From Pedobacter jeongneungensis (GTDB lineage Bacteria; Bacteroidota; Bacteroidia; Sphingobacteriales; Sphingobacteriaceae), in the NCBI RefSeq assembly GCF_000633455.1, contig NZ_AYMG01000013.1:186001-250000 (forward strand): a DNA stretch of 64,000 nt. The letters run 5' to 3'. The translations under genes were made by a program, and so were the position numbers. Below the pieces are notes generated by a model. The model saw nothing but the letters and a program-made list of their open reading frames with translations. It did not search any database and was not told the DNA's origin. This document shows, piece after piece, positions 9,859 to 19,022 of the stretch (the first letter of the stretch is position 1; each line of letters begins with the position of its first letter).

Positions 9859-9894
9859 ATTCCCAACCCGATAGCCATAGGGTCGATTGGGAAT
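9859..9894. repeat. Inverted repeat downstream of GH2 copy 2
   Basis: The arms ATTCCCAA (9859-9866) and TTGGGAAT (9887-9894) enclose a GC-richer 20-base loop that can pair further (ACCCGAT/GGTCGAT region). This belongs to the class of dispersed hairpins seen in Bacteroidota intergenic DNA. It has no U-tract, so it is not a classical terminator, although it could stabilise mRNA ends. Confidence 0.5.
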
Positions 9895-10011
9895 CTTAAA
9901 GCTTATGCCTAATCCTAAGATTAGTGACTCACAAACCTGATGAACAAATAGAAAATAATAAATTAAAAATTAGCATAAACACCAACACAACAAGATAAAA
10001 ACACCAACAAA

Positions 10012-11178
10012 ATGAAAATAACAGATGTAAAAGTATGGCTGGTTGAGGGTGTAAAATACAACTGGACATTATTAAAAATATATACCGATACCGGGCATAC
10101 AGGGGTAGGTGAGGCTACAAACTGGCCGGGCAGTCCGATCGTTTTTGAAGCCACCAAACATGTTGGTCAGCGCATTATTGGTTTAGACCCTATGAAAACC
10201 GATTTTATCTGGACTAAACTTTACAGGGATTTAAACTGGATGGGGCCATTCGGTGCCAGCATGTGTGCCATTAGTGGTATAGATATGGCACTGCTCGATT
10301 TAAAGGCAAAAGTATTGGGTGTACCCTGCTACGAGCTTTTAGGAGGCGCTTTCAGGAAAGACATCCTGCTTTATGCCAATTATTGGTTTACAGGGGGCGG
10401 TCATAATACCGAAGATTATGCCGAACAGGCAAAAAAGGTAAAGTCAGCGGGTTTTACCGGTTTAAAATTCGACCCCTTTGCGCACACCAATTATTTATAT
10501 GGCGAAGATTTATCATCGAACCTGCAACTTACCGCTGCCCAACAAGATTTGGCTTTTAACGTAAGTAAAGCCGTGCGAGATGCTGTGGGTCCGGAGTTTG
10601 ATATCATGATCGAAACCCATGCCATGTTAAATTATCGCGTGGCTGTAACCATGGCGCAAAGACTTTCGGAACTGAACATTACCTGGTATGAAGAGCCTGC
10701 CGGACCAGAAAACGCCAATACCCTAAAAGCGATGAGAGACCGGATTCCTTCAAATGTTTCCATCTGTGTAGGCGAGCGTCATTATACCCGTCACGGTATA
10801 CGAGATGTGTTGGAAAAACACATCTGCGACATTATGATGCCAGATATTACCCGTTGCGGCGGACCATCGGAAATGAAACGTATGGCGACCATGATGGAGG
10901 CTTATAATGTGTTATTGGCGCCACATAACCCAAACGGACCGCTCTCTACGCTGGCTTCGGCACAGGTTTGTGCTTCAGTGCCCAATTTTTTCAGGCAGGA
11001 GTTTATGTTTAACGATGTGCCCTGGCGTGATGAAGTGATTTCGCATCCGATAGCAGATATGGTCCAAAACGGACATTTAAAATTGAGCGACAGGCCAGGT
11101 TTAGGCGTCGATTTAATTGAAGCGGAAATGGAAAAACACCCTGGTATTTTAACGCCAAGGGCAGGATTTTATGTTTAG
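10012..11178 (+). CDS. Enolase-superfamily sugar-acid dehydratase (mandelate racemase/galactonate dehydratase-like)
   Basis: A cytoplasmic Mg-dependent enzyme of 388 residues that would remove water from an aldonate to give a 2-keto-3-deoxy acid. The N-terminal capping domain is followed by a barrel with GLKFDPF (strand 2 Lys), ITWYEEP (second metal Glu), SICVGER (third metal Glu), MMPDITRCGG and LAPHNPNGP (Asp-His dyad), the pattern of the DgoD-like branch. The first metal ligand position reads IETHA, with Glu instead of the usual Asp. The gene sits between GH2 enzymes and an SDR/SMP-30 pair, which supports an oxidative aldonate pathway. The exact sugar acid (galactonate, fuconate, rhamnonate or other) cannot be read from sequence. 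Confidence 0.87.
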   Translation: MKITDVKVWLVEGVKYNWTLLKIYTDTGHTGVGEATNWPGSPIVFEATKHVGQRIIGLDPMKTDFIWTKLYRDLNWMGPFGASMCAISGIDMALLDLKAKVLGVPCYELLGGAFRKDILLYANYWFTGGGHNTEDYAEQAKKVKSAGFTGLKFDPFAHTNYLYGEDLSSNLQLTAAQQDLAFNVSKAVRDAVGPEFDIMIETHAMLNYRVAVTMAQRLSELNITWYEEPAGPENANTLKAMRDRIPSNVSICVGERHYTRHGIRDVLEKHICDIMMPDITRCGGPSEMKRMATMMEAYNVLLAPHNPNGPLSTLASAQVCASVPNFFRQEFMFNDVPWRDEVISHPIADMVQNGHLKLSDRPGLGVDLIEAEMEKHPGILTPRAGFYV

Positions 11179-11214
11179 TATCAATACAAACCTCGCAGGT
11201 TTAAATTAGATTTT

Positions 11215-12003
11215 ATGGCATTAACAATAGATTTAAGTGGAAAAATAGCCCTGATAACCGGAGTTACTTCAGGTATTGGTTTAGGAATTGCCAAAATGAT
11301 GGCTAAAGCCGGATGCACCGTAATAGGTTGTGCCGAACATAGTGAAGTAAGTGATGTGGCCCAGCATTTTTTGTCGGAAATGAAATCTTTTGATGCTCCA
11401 ACCGATTATTTTAAAGCCGATATGACCTCAACTGAAAATATTGAAACACTGGTTGCAGACATTAGCAATGATTATGGAAAGCTGGATATTTTAGTTTCCA
11501 ACGCGGGTCAGAATGTGTTTAAGGGTTTAGAAAACTGCTCTGAAAATGACTGGCAGTTTAATTTGGATTTAAACCTCTCTGCACATTGGCGACTGGCTAA
11601 AAGCTGTAGATCCTTATTATCAGCAAATAACGGAGTAATTATCGTAATGGCCTCTAACCATGCTTTTGCCAGTATTCCGGGTTGCGCACCTTACAGTATT
11701 GCTAAAACAGCCTTAACAGGTTTGGTGAGGAGCCTGGCAATAGAGTGGGGACCTGCTATCCGGACGGTTGGCATTGCGCCGGGTTTTATCGATACGCCAG
11801 GTAATCAGGAATGGTTTAATTCTTTTGCAGATGCTGATCAGGAAAGAGCACGTACGGTAGCACTTCACCCGGTAAAAAAATTGGGTACCATAGCAGAAAT
11901 AGGAGGCTGGTGTGTGTTTTTATCGAGCGAATATGCCGCTTTTGCATCGGGAGTTACCTATTTAGTTGATGGAGGACGGAGTGCGATGATGCAGGATAGT
12001 TGA
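11215..12003 (+). CDS. Short-chain dehydrogenase/reductase, probable sugar dehydrogenase
   Basis: A classical SDR of 262 residues. The cofactor motif is TGVTSGIG (about residues 15-22), NAG lies at about 97-99, and the catalytic Ser (MASN) stands 13 residues before Tyr in YSIAK. The C-terminus has the usual GVTYLVDGG. Family knowledge allows NAD(P)-linked oxidation of an aldose to its lactone. Its place beside an SMP-30 lactonase and an aldonate dehydratase makes that the preferred role, but reduction of a keto acid is also possible. It starts 36 bases after the dehydratase. Confidence 0.85.
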   Translation: MALTIDLSGKIALITGVTSGIGLGIAKMMAKAGCTVIGCAEHSEVSDVAQHFLSEMKSFDAPTDYFKADMTSTENIETLVADISNDYGKLDILVSNAGQNVFKGLENCSENDWQFNLDLNLSAHWRLAKSCRSLLSANNGVIIVMASNHAFASIPGCAPYSIAKTALTGLVRSLAIEWGPAIRTVGIAPGFIDTPGNQEWFNSFADADQERARTVALHPVKKLGTIAEIGGWCVFLSSEYAAFASGVTYLVDGGRSAMMQDS

Positions 12004-12019
12004 GGGAGGTGCGGGATTT

Positions 12020-12060
12020 GAGACATGAGATGTGAGACATGAGATGTGAGATTTGAGATG
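12020..12060. repeat. 14-bp tandem repeat, three units
   Basis: Two perfect units of GAGACATGAGATGT (12020-12033, 12034-12047) are followed by a degenerate third unit, GAGATTTGAGATG (12048-12060). The array fills most of the gap between the SDR stop and the SMP-30 start. Confidence 0.8.
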
Positions 12061-12092
12061 AAAAAAATAAACGCCATAAATTTAAACTGTAA

Positions 12093-12968
12093 ATGGATAT
12101 TTGGAAGCCAGACATACTTTATAAAGCAGACCTGATTTTAGGTGAGGGTGCGCGCTGGCATGCTGAATGGCAGAAATTCTTGTTTATCGACATTAAGGGT
12201 AAACTGATTGGCACCTGCGATCCTGAAAATGGTAAGCTTATTACGCATAAAATATTGGATATGCCCGGCATGTTGGCGCCTGCAGATAATGATAAATTAT
12301 TGGTGGCACTACAGGGCAGCATTGCGTTAATTGATCTGCAAACCAAGGAAACCACTACTTTGGTTAAATTTAAAGAAAGTACCCAAAACCGCAGCAATGA
12401 TGGCGCTTGCGATGCTTTGGGCCGACTTTGGGTGGGTACAATGAATATCGATGCCGAACATTATGCTGGTAACCTGTATTGTTTTAACGGTAAACTAATC
12501 AAAAAAATTAAAGGTACAAGTGTATCGAACGGGATTTGCTGGTCGCCGGATAACCGCATTTTATATTATATAGATAGTTTTTTGTACCACATTAAAGCTT
12601 TCGATTACGATTTGGCTACCGGCAATATCAGCAATGAGCGGATTGTAGTGGAGATAACCGAACCAGGTACTGTAGCCGACGGTATGTGTATCGATAGCGA
12701 AGGAATGCTTTGGGTGGCCATTTGGGGCGGCAGTTGTGTAAACAGGTATAACCCACGCAACGGAAATTGTATAGGCAAAATTGAAATTAATGCTCCCAAT
12801 GTAACCAGTTGTGCCTTCGGTGGTAAACAAATGAACCAAATGTTGATTACCACCGCAAAAGATGGATTAAGTGAAGAGGAATTAAAACAATTTCCACACA
12901 GTGGTTCATTATTTATGATCAAACTAAACGTAACCGGATTACCAACGGCTGCTTACAAACAAGCCTAA
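12093..12968 (+). CDS. SMP-30/gluconolactonase-family lactonase
   Basis: A six-bladed beta-propeller lactonase of 291 residues, cytoplasmic (no signal peptide). Metal ligands of the family are visible: E18 in LGEGARW, Asn in RSNDGACD together with SNGICWSPD, and Asp in DGMCIDSEG; GRLWVGTM and LWVAIWGG are typical blade sequences. It would hydrolyse an aldonolactone formed by the neighbouring dehydrogenase. It closes the plus-strand cluster, and the next 347 bases hold only repeats and a terminator for the convergent SusC/D operon. Confidence 0.88.
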   Translation: MDIWKPDILYKADLILGEGARWHAEWQKFLFIDIKGKLIGTCDPENGKLITHKILDMPGMLAPADNDKLLVALQGSIALIDLQTKETTTLVKFKESTQNRSNDGACDALGRLWVGTMNIDAEHYAGNLYCFNGKLIKKIKGTSVSNGICWSPDNRILYYIDSFLYHIKAFDYDLATGNISNERIVVEITEPGTVADGMCIDSEGMLWVAIWGGSCVNRYNPRNGNCIGKIEINAPNVTSCAFGGKQMNQMLITTAKDGLSEEELKQFPHSGSLFMIKLNVTGLPTAAYKQA

Positions 12969-13257
12969 CTATTTTTATAGATTAACTGATTATTGCTGTT
13001 TATTTCTTCGTTTGCGCTCGTTTCCAAACGAGCGCGTAAATAACATTACGATTTTATCGTTAAAATATCACTCTTTCTTCTAATATTCGAGGTAGCAATC
13101 TGTGTATTTAGCCCCGGGCGCAGCGGCATCCCCGTAGCGCAGCGCAGGGATACAGCGCAGCACGGGAACAAACCTAAATAATTGCACAGGCCTTGCGCTT
13201 CAAAAAATAACTTGAGTAAACCCTATAGTTTCTTGTAATTTTACCTCCATTCTTAAA
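12969..13257. repeat. Intergenic repeat island with perfect palindrome
   Basis: No gene is seen here. A perfect palindrome lies at 13014-13035 (arms GCGCTCGTTT and AAACGAGCGC around CC). Bases about 13112-13170 are unusually GC-rich (CGCAGCGGCATCC and CGTAGCGCAGCGCAGGG phrases) in an AT-rich background, as in a dispersed repeat known from many Bacteroidota genomes. Confidence 0.6.
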
Positions 13258-13298
13258 TTAAAAAAGCCTGTTCCATAATATGGAGACAGGCCTTCTGA
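13258..13298 (-). terminator. Rho-independent-like terminator of the SusC/D operon
   Basis: On the minus strand a hairpin forms from GCCTGT (13266-13271) and ACAGGC (13286-13291), with an inner CCAT/ATGG pairing, followed by a run of six T. It lies 18 bases beyond the stop of the last operon gene. Confidence 0.75.
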
Positions 13299-13315
13299 TT
13301 GCGTATTATTTTGGA

Positions 13316-13864
13316 TTAAAATCCTTTTACTGTTCTGATCAGATAATCCTTAGTAGAACCATTTGCTGCGGTTACCCGATACTTACGGTCTTTTGAAAAA
13401 TCTCCCGGACCGCCCAGTTTTGGCGAATCATCTAAAGAAGCTACAGTAGCCACGTCCGAAACGGTTACATATACCCATAGTTTACTCAATTGCTCCGCTT
13501 TAATCAGTTTATCAAATTGGGCATAAAGCATTTCTTTGGTTACCGAACCTGTTGGGCCGGCTTTTAATACCGAGTTAATATCGTAGGTTAAGGTTGTTTT
13601 AAACACATCTATTCCATTTTCATTCAGCGTAGCGGTTTGTTTTTTAAAAAGTACCTCACAAACCCGGTCTTTTTCTATTTCCTCTTTGCTGGTGCCCTTT
13701 TGGATCGTATCGGTATATAAAAATCTATAGGTATAGTCTACGGTCGACATTACTTTTAAGCTGGAATTATTCAGGTCTTCCAATCCTTTTTTCAAACAGC
13801 CTGTAGATAAAAAAGTTAATCCAAGTGCTATGATGCTCAACAGGGGTTTTATCGTTTTTTTCAT
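13316..13864 (-). CDS. Small surface lipoprotein, DUF5018-like, last gene of SusC/D operon
   Basis: A 182-residue lipoprotein with lipobox LSTGC at about residues 19-23. The C-terminus (KYRVTAANGSTKDYLI) resembles the end of immunoglobulin-like DUF5018 repeats found in Bacteroidota surface lipoproteins, where the phrase YTVTAADGS is common. It lies 21 bases after SusD and just before a terminator, the position usually taken by a surface glycan-binding protein (SusE/F-like). It is short for a SusE/F protein and no binding residues can be named. Confidence 0.75.
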   Translation of the reverse strand: MKKTIKPLLSIIALGLTFLSTGCLKKGLEDLNNSSLKVMSTVDYTYRFLYTDTIQKGTSKEEIEKDRVCEVLFKKQTATLNENGIDVFKTTLTYDINSVLKAGPTGSVTKEMLYAQFDKLIKAEQLSKLWVYVTVSDVATVASLDDSPKLGGPGDFSKDRKYRVTAANGSTKDYLIRTVKGF

Positions 13865-13885
13865 TTCTATTTAAGTTAAATTAAA

Positions 13886-15754
13886 TTAATCCCAGCCTGG
13901 GTTCTGATTGATGCCTGATTTTAAACGGAAGGTTTCGTTTATTGGTAATAAATACCGCTTAGGTGTAAACCTTGCTTCTCCAACCACATTATTGTCGGTG
14001 AAGAAAGAATAGGATTTTCCATCCCTCGCAATGCGGATACCGCGAAGGGTACCTTGTAATGCAGGAATAACAAAGCCACTTGTGGCATATTCGCCATTTT
14101 TAACTCCACCAGATGTTCTCATTCCCCAGCGTAGCAGCGACCAATAACGGTCATTATTCTCATACACCATTTCTACATTTCTTTCCCTTTTATAGGCTTC
14201 GAATAAAGAATTGCCCCATACATTACCGCTAAGTGAAGCGAGATAACTACTTGCTTTACTTTCGTCAAATCCACCATGTTTGACCATGGTAGGCACCATA
14301 TATCTTTTTGCATTTTCAAAATCCCCTTTCATCAGGTAAGCTTCGGCCATGTTTAAATATGCCTCGCCATAACGGAGCACCGAAAAACAATAATCTAATT
14401 TTTGATCTCCGGGATTTGGCAAACTGGAAATCTGATCATAAAAATATTTGATCATCGAGTAACCGGTAGAAGAGTTATAATTTTCGGTGTTTCCCGCGCT
14501 ATAACCATATTCTGCTGCAGAACCTTCATTAATTTTGCTGTTTGCATTACTCACGTTACCATCTCTCCTGAAAAATACCCTTACCTGATTGTTAAAATAC
14601 AAACAGCTGTCGTAGGCAACAGTGGCATAAAACCTTAAATCCCTCTTTTTTGTGTCGCTGAAGTACATTTTCTGGTCTACATTGGCACCTGTTGTTGCAT
14701 AAGAAGCATTCTCCCAGTATTTAAGGCTGCCATCAGTATCCTTAACTAAATAATCGTCAACCAGGTCCTGGGTAGGCCAGGCACCGCCGTCCATGCCCCA
14801 AAAGTTCATGGTAACGTTTATAGGGAAATGTAATTTTGCATAAGCCGAAAACTTACCTGTTGACCACATGCCCTGGTATTGCATCGGAATATCGTAAAGA
14901 GAGGTATTTGTTTTAGAACGTTCTCTGATCAGGATATTTTCACTGGCAGCAATGGCCGTTTCATACTTTCTGAACAGATCTGCGTAAGGGCTGAGTTGCG
15001 ACCCTGAAGAGTTGAGTCCTAAAGCTGTTCCAGCTGTGATCACTTTATCATAATAAGCACTATTAGGTGTACCGCCATCTACATAAGCTGCTGCCTGTAA
15101 AGCCACCCGCATAGATAGGGCGTAGGCTGCACTAGAAGAGGCTCTTCCTCTTTCTGCAACAGCAGGAAGTGAGCTTACCGCCTTATCCAGGTCGGAAAGG
15201 ATAAAATCATAAGTTTCTTTGATCGATTTTCTTGGGATCTGCAAATTTTCATCCGGGCTGAGTTCGCGATCGATAACCTGTAAACCACCGTATAATTTAG
15301 CGTAGATAAAATAATGCGCCGCCCTCAGAAAATACAATTCTCCCAAAGCGCGTTTTTTATAAGTTTCAGAAAAGGTTGCGCTTGCCTGGATGTTTTTCAT
15401 GGCGGTGTGTATGCGCCAGAGCAGACCATAATCTAACCAGCCGTAATCATCATTTTTGGTCATCAGCTCTGCACGGTCTTTTGACCAGTATGAACTGTTT
15501 AATGTACCTGTCATGGCATTTTTAGTAACACTTTCTGAGCGGGTAGAATAATTGTGTGCATAACCTGATAACCAGGAGTCGCTTGCCAGTACATCCTGGT
15601 AGATCTGATAAATGAAGGCAGTAGAAAGGTTTTCACTATTCCAGGTCTGCTCACCGGTTATTTTATCGTAAGGCTGCGTATCCAGAAATTTTTTGCAGGA
15701 GGTAAGGCCGATAACGATCAAACCTAAAATCCAGATTAATTTATATTTTTTCAT
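13886..15754 (-). CDS. susD: SusD/RagB-family outer-membrane glycan-binding lipoprotein (PUL 1)
   Basis: A 622-residue lipoprotein (lipobox LTSC at about 17-20) that would act as the lid of the SusC transporter on the cell surface. It shows the N-terminal FLDTQPYDKIT motif, the TPR-like segment with ALGELYFLRAAHYFIYAKLYGG, and the C-terminal RNVEMVYENNDRYWSLLRWGM segment of SusD/RagB proteins. It starts 12 bases after SusC. The substrate is presumably the glycan cut by the two GH2 enzymes whose operon runs towards it. Confidence 0.93.
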   Translation of the reverse strand: MKKYKLIWILGLIVIGLTSCKKFLDTQPYDKITGEQTWNSENLSTAFIYQIYQDVLASDSWLSGYAHNYSTRSESVTKNAMTGTLNSSYWSKDRAELMTKNDDYGWLDYGLLWRIHTAMKNIQASATFSETYKKRALGELYFLRAAHYFIYAKLYGGLQVIDRELSPDENLQIPRKSIKETYDFILSDLDKAVSSLPAVAERGRASSSAAYALSMRVALQAAAYVDGGTPNSAYYDKVITAGTALGLNSSGSQLSPYADLFRKYETAIAASENILIRERSKTNTSLYDIPMQYQGMWSTGKFSAYAKLHFPINVTMNFWGMDGGAWPTQDLVDDYLVKDTDGSLKYWENASYATTGANVDQKMYFSDTKKRDLRFYATVAYDSCLYFNNQVRVFFRRDGNVSNANSKINEGSAAEYGYSAGNTENYNSSTGYSMIKYFYDQISSLPNPGDQKLDYCFSVLRYGEAYLNMAEAYLMKGDFENAKRYMVPTMVKHGGFDESKASSYLASLSGNVWGNSLFEAYKRERNVEMVYENNDRYWSLLRWGMRTSGGVKNGEYATSGFVIPALQGTLRGIRIARDGKSYSFFTDNNVVGEARFTPKRYLLPINETFRLKSGINQNPGWD

Positions 15755-15766
15755 TTTTATGTATGT

Positions 15767-18700
15767 TTAAAAACCTAATTGAAGACCTGCTGAATATGTT
15801 CTCATCATCGGGTAGGAGTAACCATCAAAGTTGTTTGCTTCAGGATCGCCATATTTTACAGATGGACCAACCGCAAATAAATTTACGCCGGAGGCAAAAA
15901 CGACAAGGTTGCGTAACCAGTTTTGTTTATCAAGTATGGAATATTTAAAATCGTAAGATATGGTGGCAGATTTTAACCTGATATAATTCGAATTACGTGC
16001 CCAGAAATCAGAAGAAGCATAATTGTTATTATCATTTAGTGATGCATTTCCGGCCCTTGGCATGGTTGCATTAGGGTTGTTTGGTGTCCAGTTATCATTT
16101 TGGAAAGCAAAATCCAATCTTCTTTCACCTTCTGAGCCCATGGCTACATTACTGAAATAGGTTTGTCTGGCACCTGTACCCTGGATGGTAGCAGCAACGG
16201 CAAATCCTTTATAACTTGCTCCAAGATCGATACCAAATACAAAAGTTGGAGAGGTGTTGTGCCCATACCTGGCCTGATCCTGACCATCTATTTTACCATC
16301 TCCGTTTACATCCTGATATTGAAGATCTCCGGGCCTAAGGTCTCTTGATGTAATTCGTTTTGGACTGTTTAAGATGTCTTGTGGATTGGTATAAAATTTA
16401 GCACCAATATAACCTGTTCCAACATAAAATTTCTCGTTTCCTTGCGAGCGTAAACGTGGGTTAGCTAAAGTTATACTGTCTTCATTGGTTTTAAAAGCAA
16501 TAGATCTGTAGTAGGTAAAGTTGAAACCGGCGTTAAAATTTACCCTCCCAATTTTGGTGTTATATTTTAATGAGCCATCTAAACCTTCAATCCTGTCTTC
16601 TGCTTTAGAAACCACCAGTGGAAGTGCGTATCCTATCGGATCCGTGTAGCGAAACACGTCAGGCGATAAAAATCCTTTTGTGGTTTCAAAGAAATAATCT
16701 ACTGTACCTTCCAGTTTACTGCCAAACATAAAAAAATCAATACCCGCATCGTATTTGGTACGGTCGTACCAGGTGATGTTAACACTTGGCGTTGGTCCAG
16801 GCGTTACGCTGTTTTGTAACTTGCCATCAACCACATAAGCATTCGAGTTGTAATCGTAAGTTGGCAGATAAGAATAAAGGTAATGGTCTAAATCATTTAC
16901 GCCGATTTGTCCGTACGATGCCCTAAGTTTGAGGTAATTCAATACTTTTTTGCTTTTTATGCCTTCGAAAAACTTCTCTTCAGAAATGGCCCATCCGCCT
17001 GATACCGATGGAAAGAAACCCCATCTTTTCCCATCCGGAAAGTTATCGGAACCATCGTACCTGCCTGCAAATTCGACCATGTATTTTCGGTCGTAATCGT
17101 AGTGTAAACGCCCTACATAACCCATCCAGGCCTGTTCGCCTTCTGTGTTAGAAGCCGTAATTAAGGTTGCATCTCCTTTCTGGATCTGTTTAATTTCCGT
17201 GGTATTAAAACCTCTTGAAGCTGCAGTTAAGCTGTTGGTATAATAATGCTGTCTGGTATGTACCAGCGTAGCCTCTACATTATGTTTGTTTAAAAAGCTT
17301 GTTTTATAATCTGCCCTGAAGTTAAAATCGTATTGGCTGGTCATATACGATGAGCGGCTGATGCCTATATTGGCCGGATCTTCTTTGGTGGCATTGCCCT
17401 GATCATCATAATAGGTTGCCGTTTGTATCCAGTCTACACGATCCTGGGTAGTGAGGTTATAATTTCCGTTAAAACCAAAAGTAAGTCCCTTTACTTTAGG
17501 CACCGCCCAGTTTAATGCACCGGCAACCTGGTTGTAAACCGTTCTTAGTTTAATATAACCCGGACTTTTTAACTGTAGCGCTGGGTTGTCGAACTGATTT
17601 GAAATGTTACCGTCTGCCGTAAAGGGTTTCTCAAAAGGATTTCTGTCCCTTAGGCGCGAGTAGATGGTAGCTGCACTTGCAGGGGGATATTTTTCATCCA
17701 GTATGGAGCCGTTTATATTTAATTCGACGGTTAAGCCTATTTTATCAAAATAGCTGCTCACATTTGACCGGTAATTATAACGGTTATAATCTAACGAATT
17801 AAATTTCATGATGCCCTCTTGCCCTAAAGTATTCAGGCTACCAAAAAACTTCAAACGGTCTGTTCCGCCATTTACAGATATGGTGTGTTCTTTTTGTGGC
17901 GCATAATTGCGTAACAATTCGTTTTCCCAATTGGTATAATTGGATAAATTATTACTGATTTCGGTCATTTCTGCCGGCGTTTTAAAAGCATTAATGCCTT
18001 GTCCCAGTGCCTGGTACAGGTTGTTTAAAGCCGTTGCATATTCAAATGCATTCATGCGCTTTACAGGATAAGAAGGCGTATTAAAGGCAAAGTTATTCTG
18101 ATAATCAAAACTTAACTGCCCGGCTTCGCCTTGTTTGGTTGTAATTACTACAACGCCATTACCCGCATTCATACCGTAAACCGCTGTAGATGCCGCATCT
18201 TTTAAAACCGTTAGCGACTTGATCTCCGCTTTGTTTAATGTTAAAAAACGCTGCCGGTTTGATACAAAACCATCAATAATATACAAGGGCTCTCCGTTAC
18301 CGCGGATAGAAATACTGGCCCCATTTTGGCCTGGCTCTGCAGAACCTTGCTGCACGATAACACCGGCAATCCTGCCCTGCAAAGCCGATCCCATATCTCC
18401 AACCGGTACATTTTTAATCGATTCGGTATTAAGGGTACTTACAGAAGTGGTATTCTTCCGTATGCTTGTTGTACCAAAGCCAACCACCACCACATCATTC
18501 AGTGCATTTTTTTCATCCTCTTTTAAGGTAATGTTAAAACCTTGTTCACTATTGGCCGCAATTTCTATGGTGGTATAGCCAACTAAACTAAATCTTAGTT
18601 TTGCTCCCGCTGGTTTGGGAATTTGGATACTGAACTGGCCATCTTTGTTGGTTGTTGTAGCCACGTTCTGCCCGATTACCCCCACATTTACACCTGCGAG

Positions 18701-18808
18701 GGGTTGTTGTTCTGCGTTTCGTACCGTTCCTTTTACAATGGTTTTATCTTGCGAAAAAGCCAGCGCGGATAGAAATAGCATGAAACAGATTAGGAAAATT
18801 TTCTTCAT
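15767..18808 (-). CDS. susC: SusC/RagA-family TonB-linked outer-membrane transporter (PUL 1)
   Basis: A 1013-residue TonB-dependent oligosaccharide transporter. After the signal peptide (ALAFSQ) comes a carboxypeptidase-like domain (about 22-100), then the TonB-box-like NDVVVVGFGT, a plug with LQGRIAGVIVQQGSAEPG and PLYIIDGF, and a 22-strand barrel ending in YSAGLQLGF. It carries no anti-sigma-interacting N-terminal extension, and no sigma/anti-sigma pair is nearby; the divergent AraC regulator is the likely control. First gene of a three-gene operon. Confidence 0.94.
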   Translation of the reverse strand: MKKIFLICFMLFLSALAFSQDKTIVKGTVRNAEQQPLAGVNVGVIGQNVATTTNKDGQFSIQIPKPAGAKLRFSLVGYTTIEIAANSEQGFNITLKEDEKNALNDVVVVGFGTTSIRKNTTSVSTLNTESIKNVPVGDMGSALQGRIAGVIVQQGSAEPGQNGASISIRGNGEPLYIIDGFVSNRQRFLTLNKAEIKSLTVLKDAASTAVYGMNAGNGVVVITTKQGEAGQLSFDYQNNFAFNTPSYPVKRMNAFEYATALNNLYQALGQGINAFKTPAEMTEISNNLSNYTNWENELLRNYAPQKEHTISVNGGTDRLKFFGSLNTLGQEGIMKFNSLDYNRYNYRSNVSSYFDKIGLTVELNINGSILDEKYPPASAATIYSRLRDRNPFEKPFTADGNISNQFDNPALQLKSPGYIKLRTVYNQVAGALNWAVPKVKGLTFGFNGNYNLTTQDRVDWIQTATYYDDQGNATKEDPANIGISRSSYMTSQYDFNFRADYKTSFLNKHNVEATLVHTRQHYYTNSLTAASRGFNTTEIKQIQKGDATLITASNTEGEQAWMGYVGRLHYDYDRKYMVEFAGRYDGSDNFPDGKRWGFFPSVSGGWAISEEKFFEGIKSKKVLNYLKLRASYGQIGVNDLDHYLYSYLPTYDYNSNAYVVDGKLQNSVTPGPTPSVNITWYDRTKYDAGIDFFMFGSKLEGTVDYFFETTKGFLSPDVFRYTDPIGYALPLVVSKAEDRIEGLDGSLKYNTKIGRVNFNAGFNFTYYRSIAFKTNEDSITLANPRLRSQGNEKFYVGTGYIGAKFYTNPQDILNSPKRITSRDLRPGDLQYQDVNGDGKIDGQDQARYGHNTSPTFVFGIDLGASYKGFAVAATIQGTGARQTYFSNVAMGSEGERRLDFAFQNDNWTPNNPNATMPRAGNASLNDNNNYASSDFWARNSNYIRLKSATISYDFKYSILDKQNWLRNLVVFASGVNLFAVGPSVKYGDPEANNFDGYSYPMMRTYSAGLQLGF

Positions 18809-19022
18809 ACAGTTTATATAGTTTTTTGGTTAAAAAAACATTTGAAGGGATTTTAGTGTATACTCCATATAATCAAATGTTTACTTATACTAAATTACGT
18901 CTGGCTTAAATTGCTTTGTAAAACTATATTTGGAAAAACTTAAATTTTTTTACCCTTAATAACTACTATTCCTTATTTATCATTAATTTAGTTTACTTAT
19001 TTAGGTTTTTTTGTGATATTTT
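18809..19022. promoter_or_regulatory. Divergent control region between SusC (PUL 1) and AraC regulator
   Basis: A 214-base AT-rich region from which both operons must be transcribed outward. A near-consensus -7 box for the SusC side is AACATTTG on the minus strand (about 18876-18883). No clear inverted repeat for AraC binding could be identified by eye. Its assignment as promoter region rests on gene layout. Confidence 0.5.

Noticed and set aside
9859..9894. Inverted repeat as terminator of GH2 copy 2
   Set aside because: No T-run follows either arm; it resembles dispersed hairpins, and the next gene on the strand probably belongs to the same cluster.
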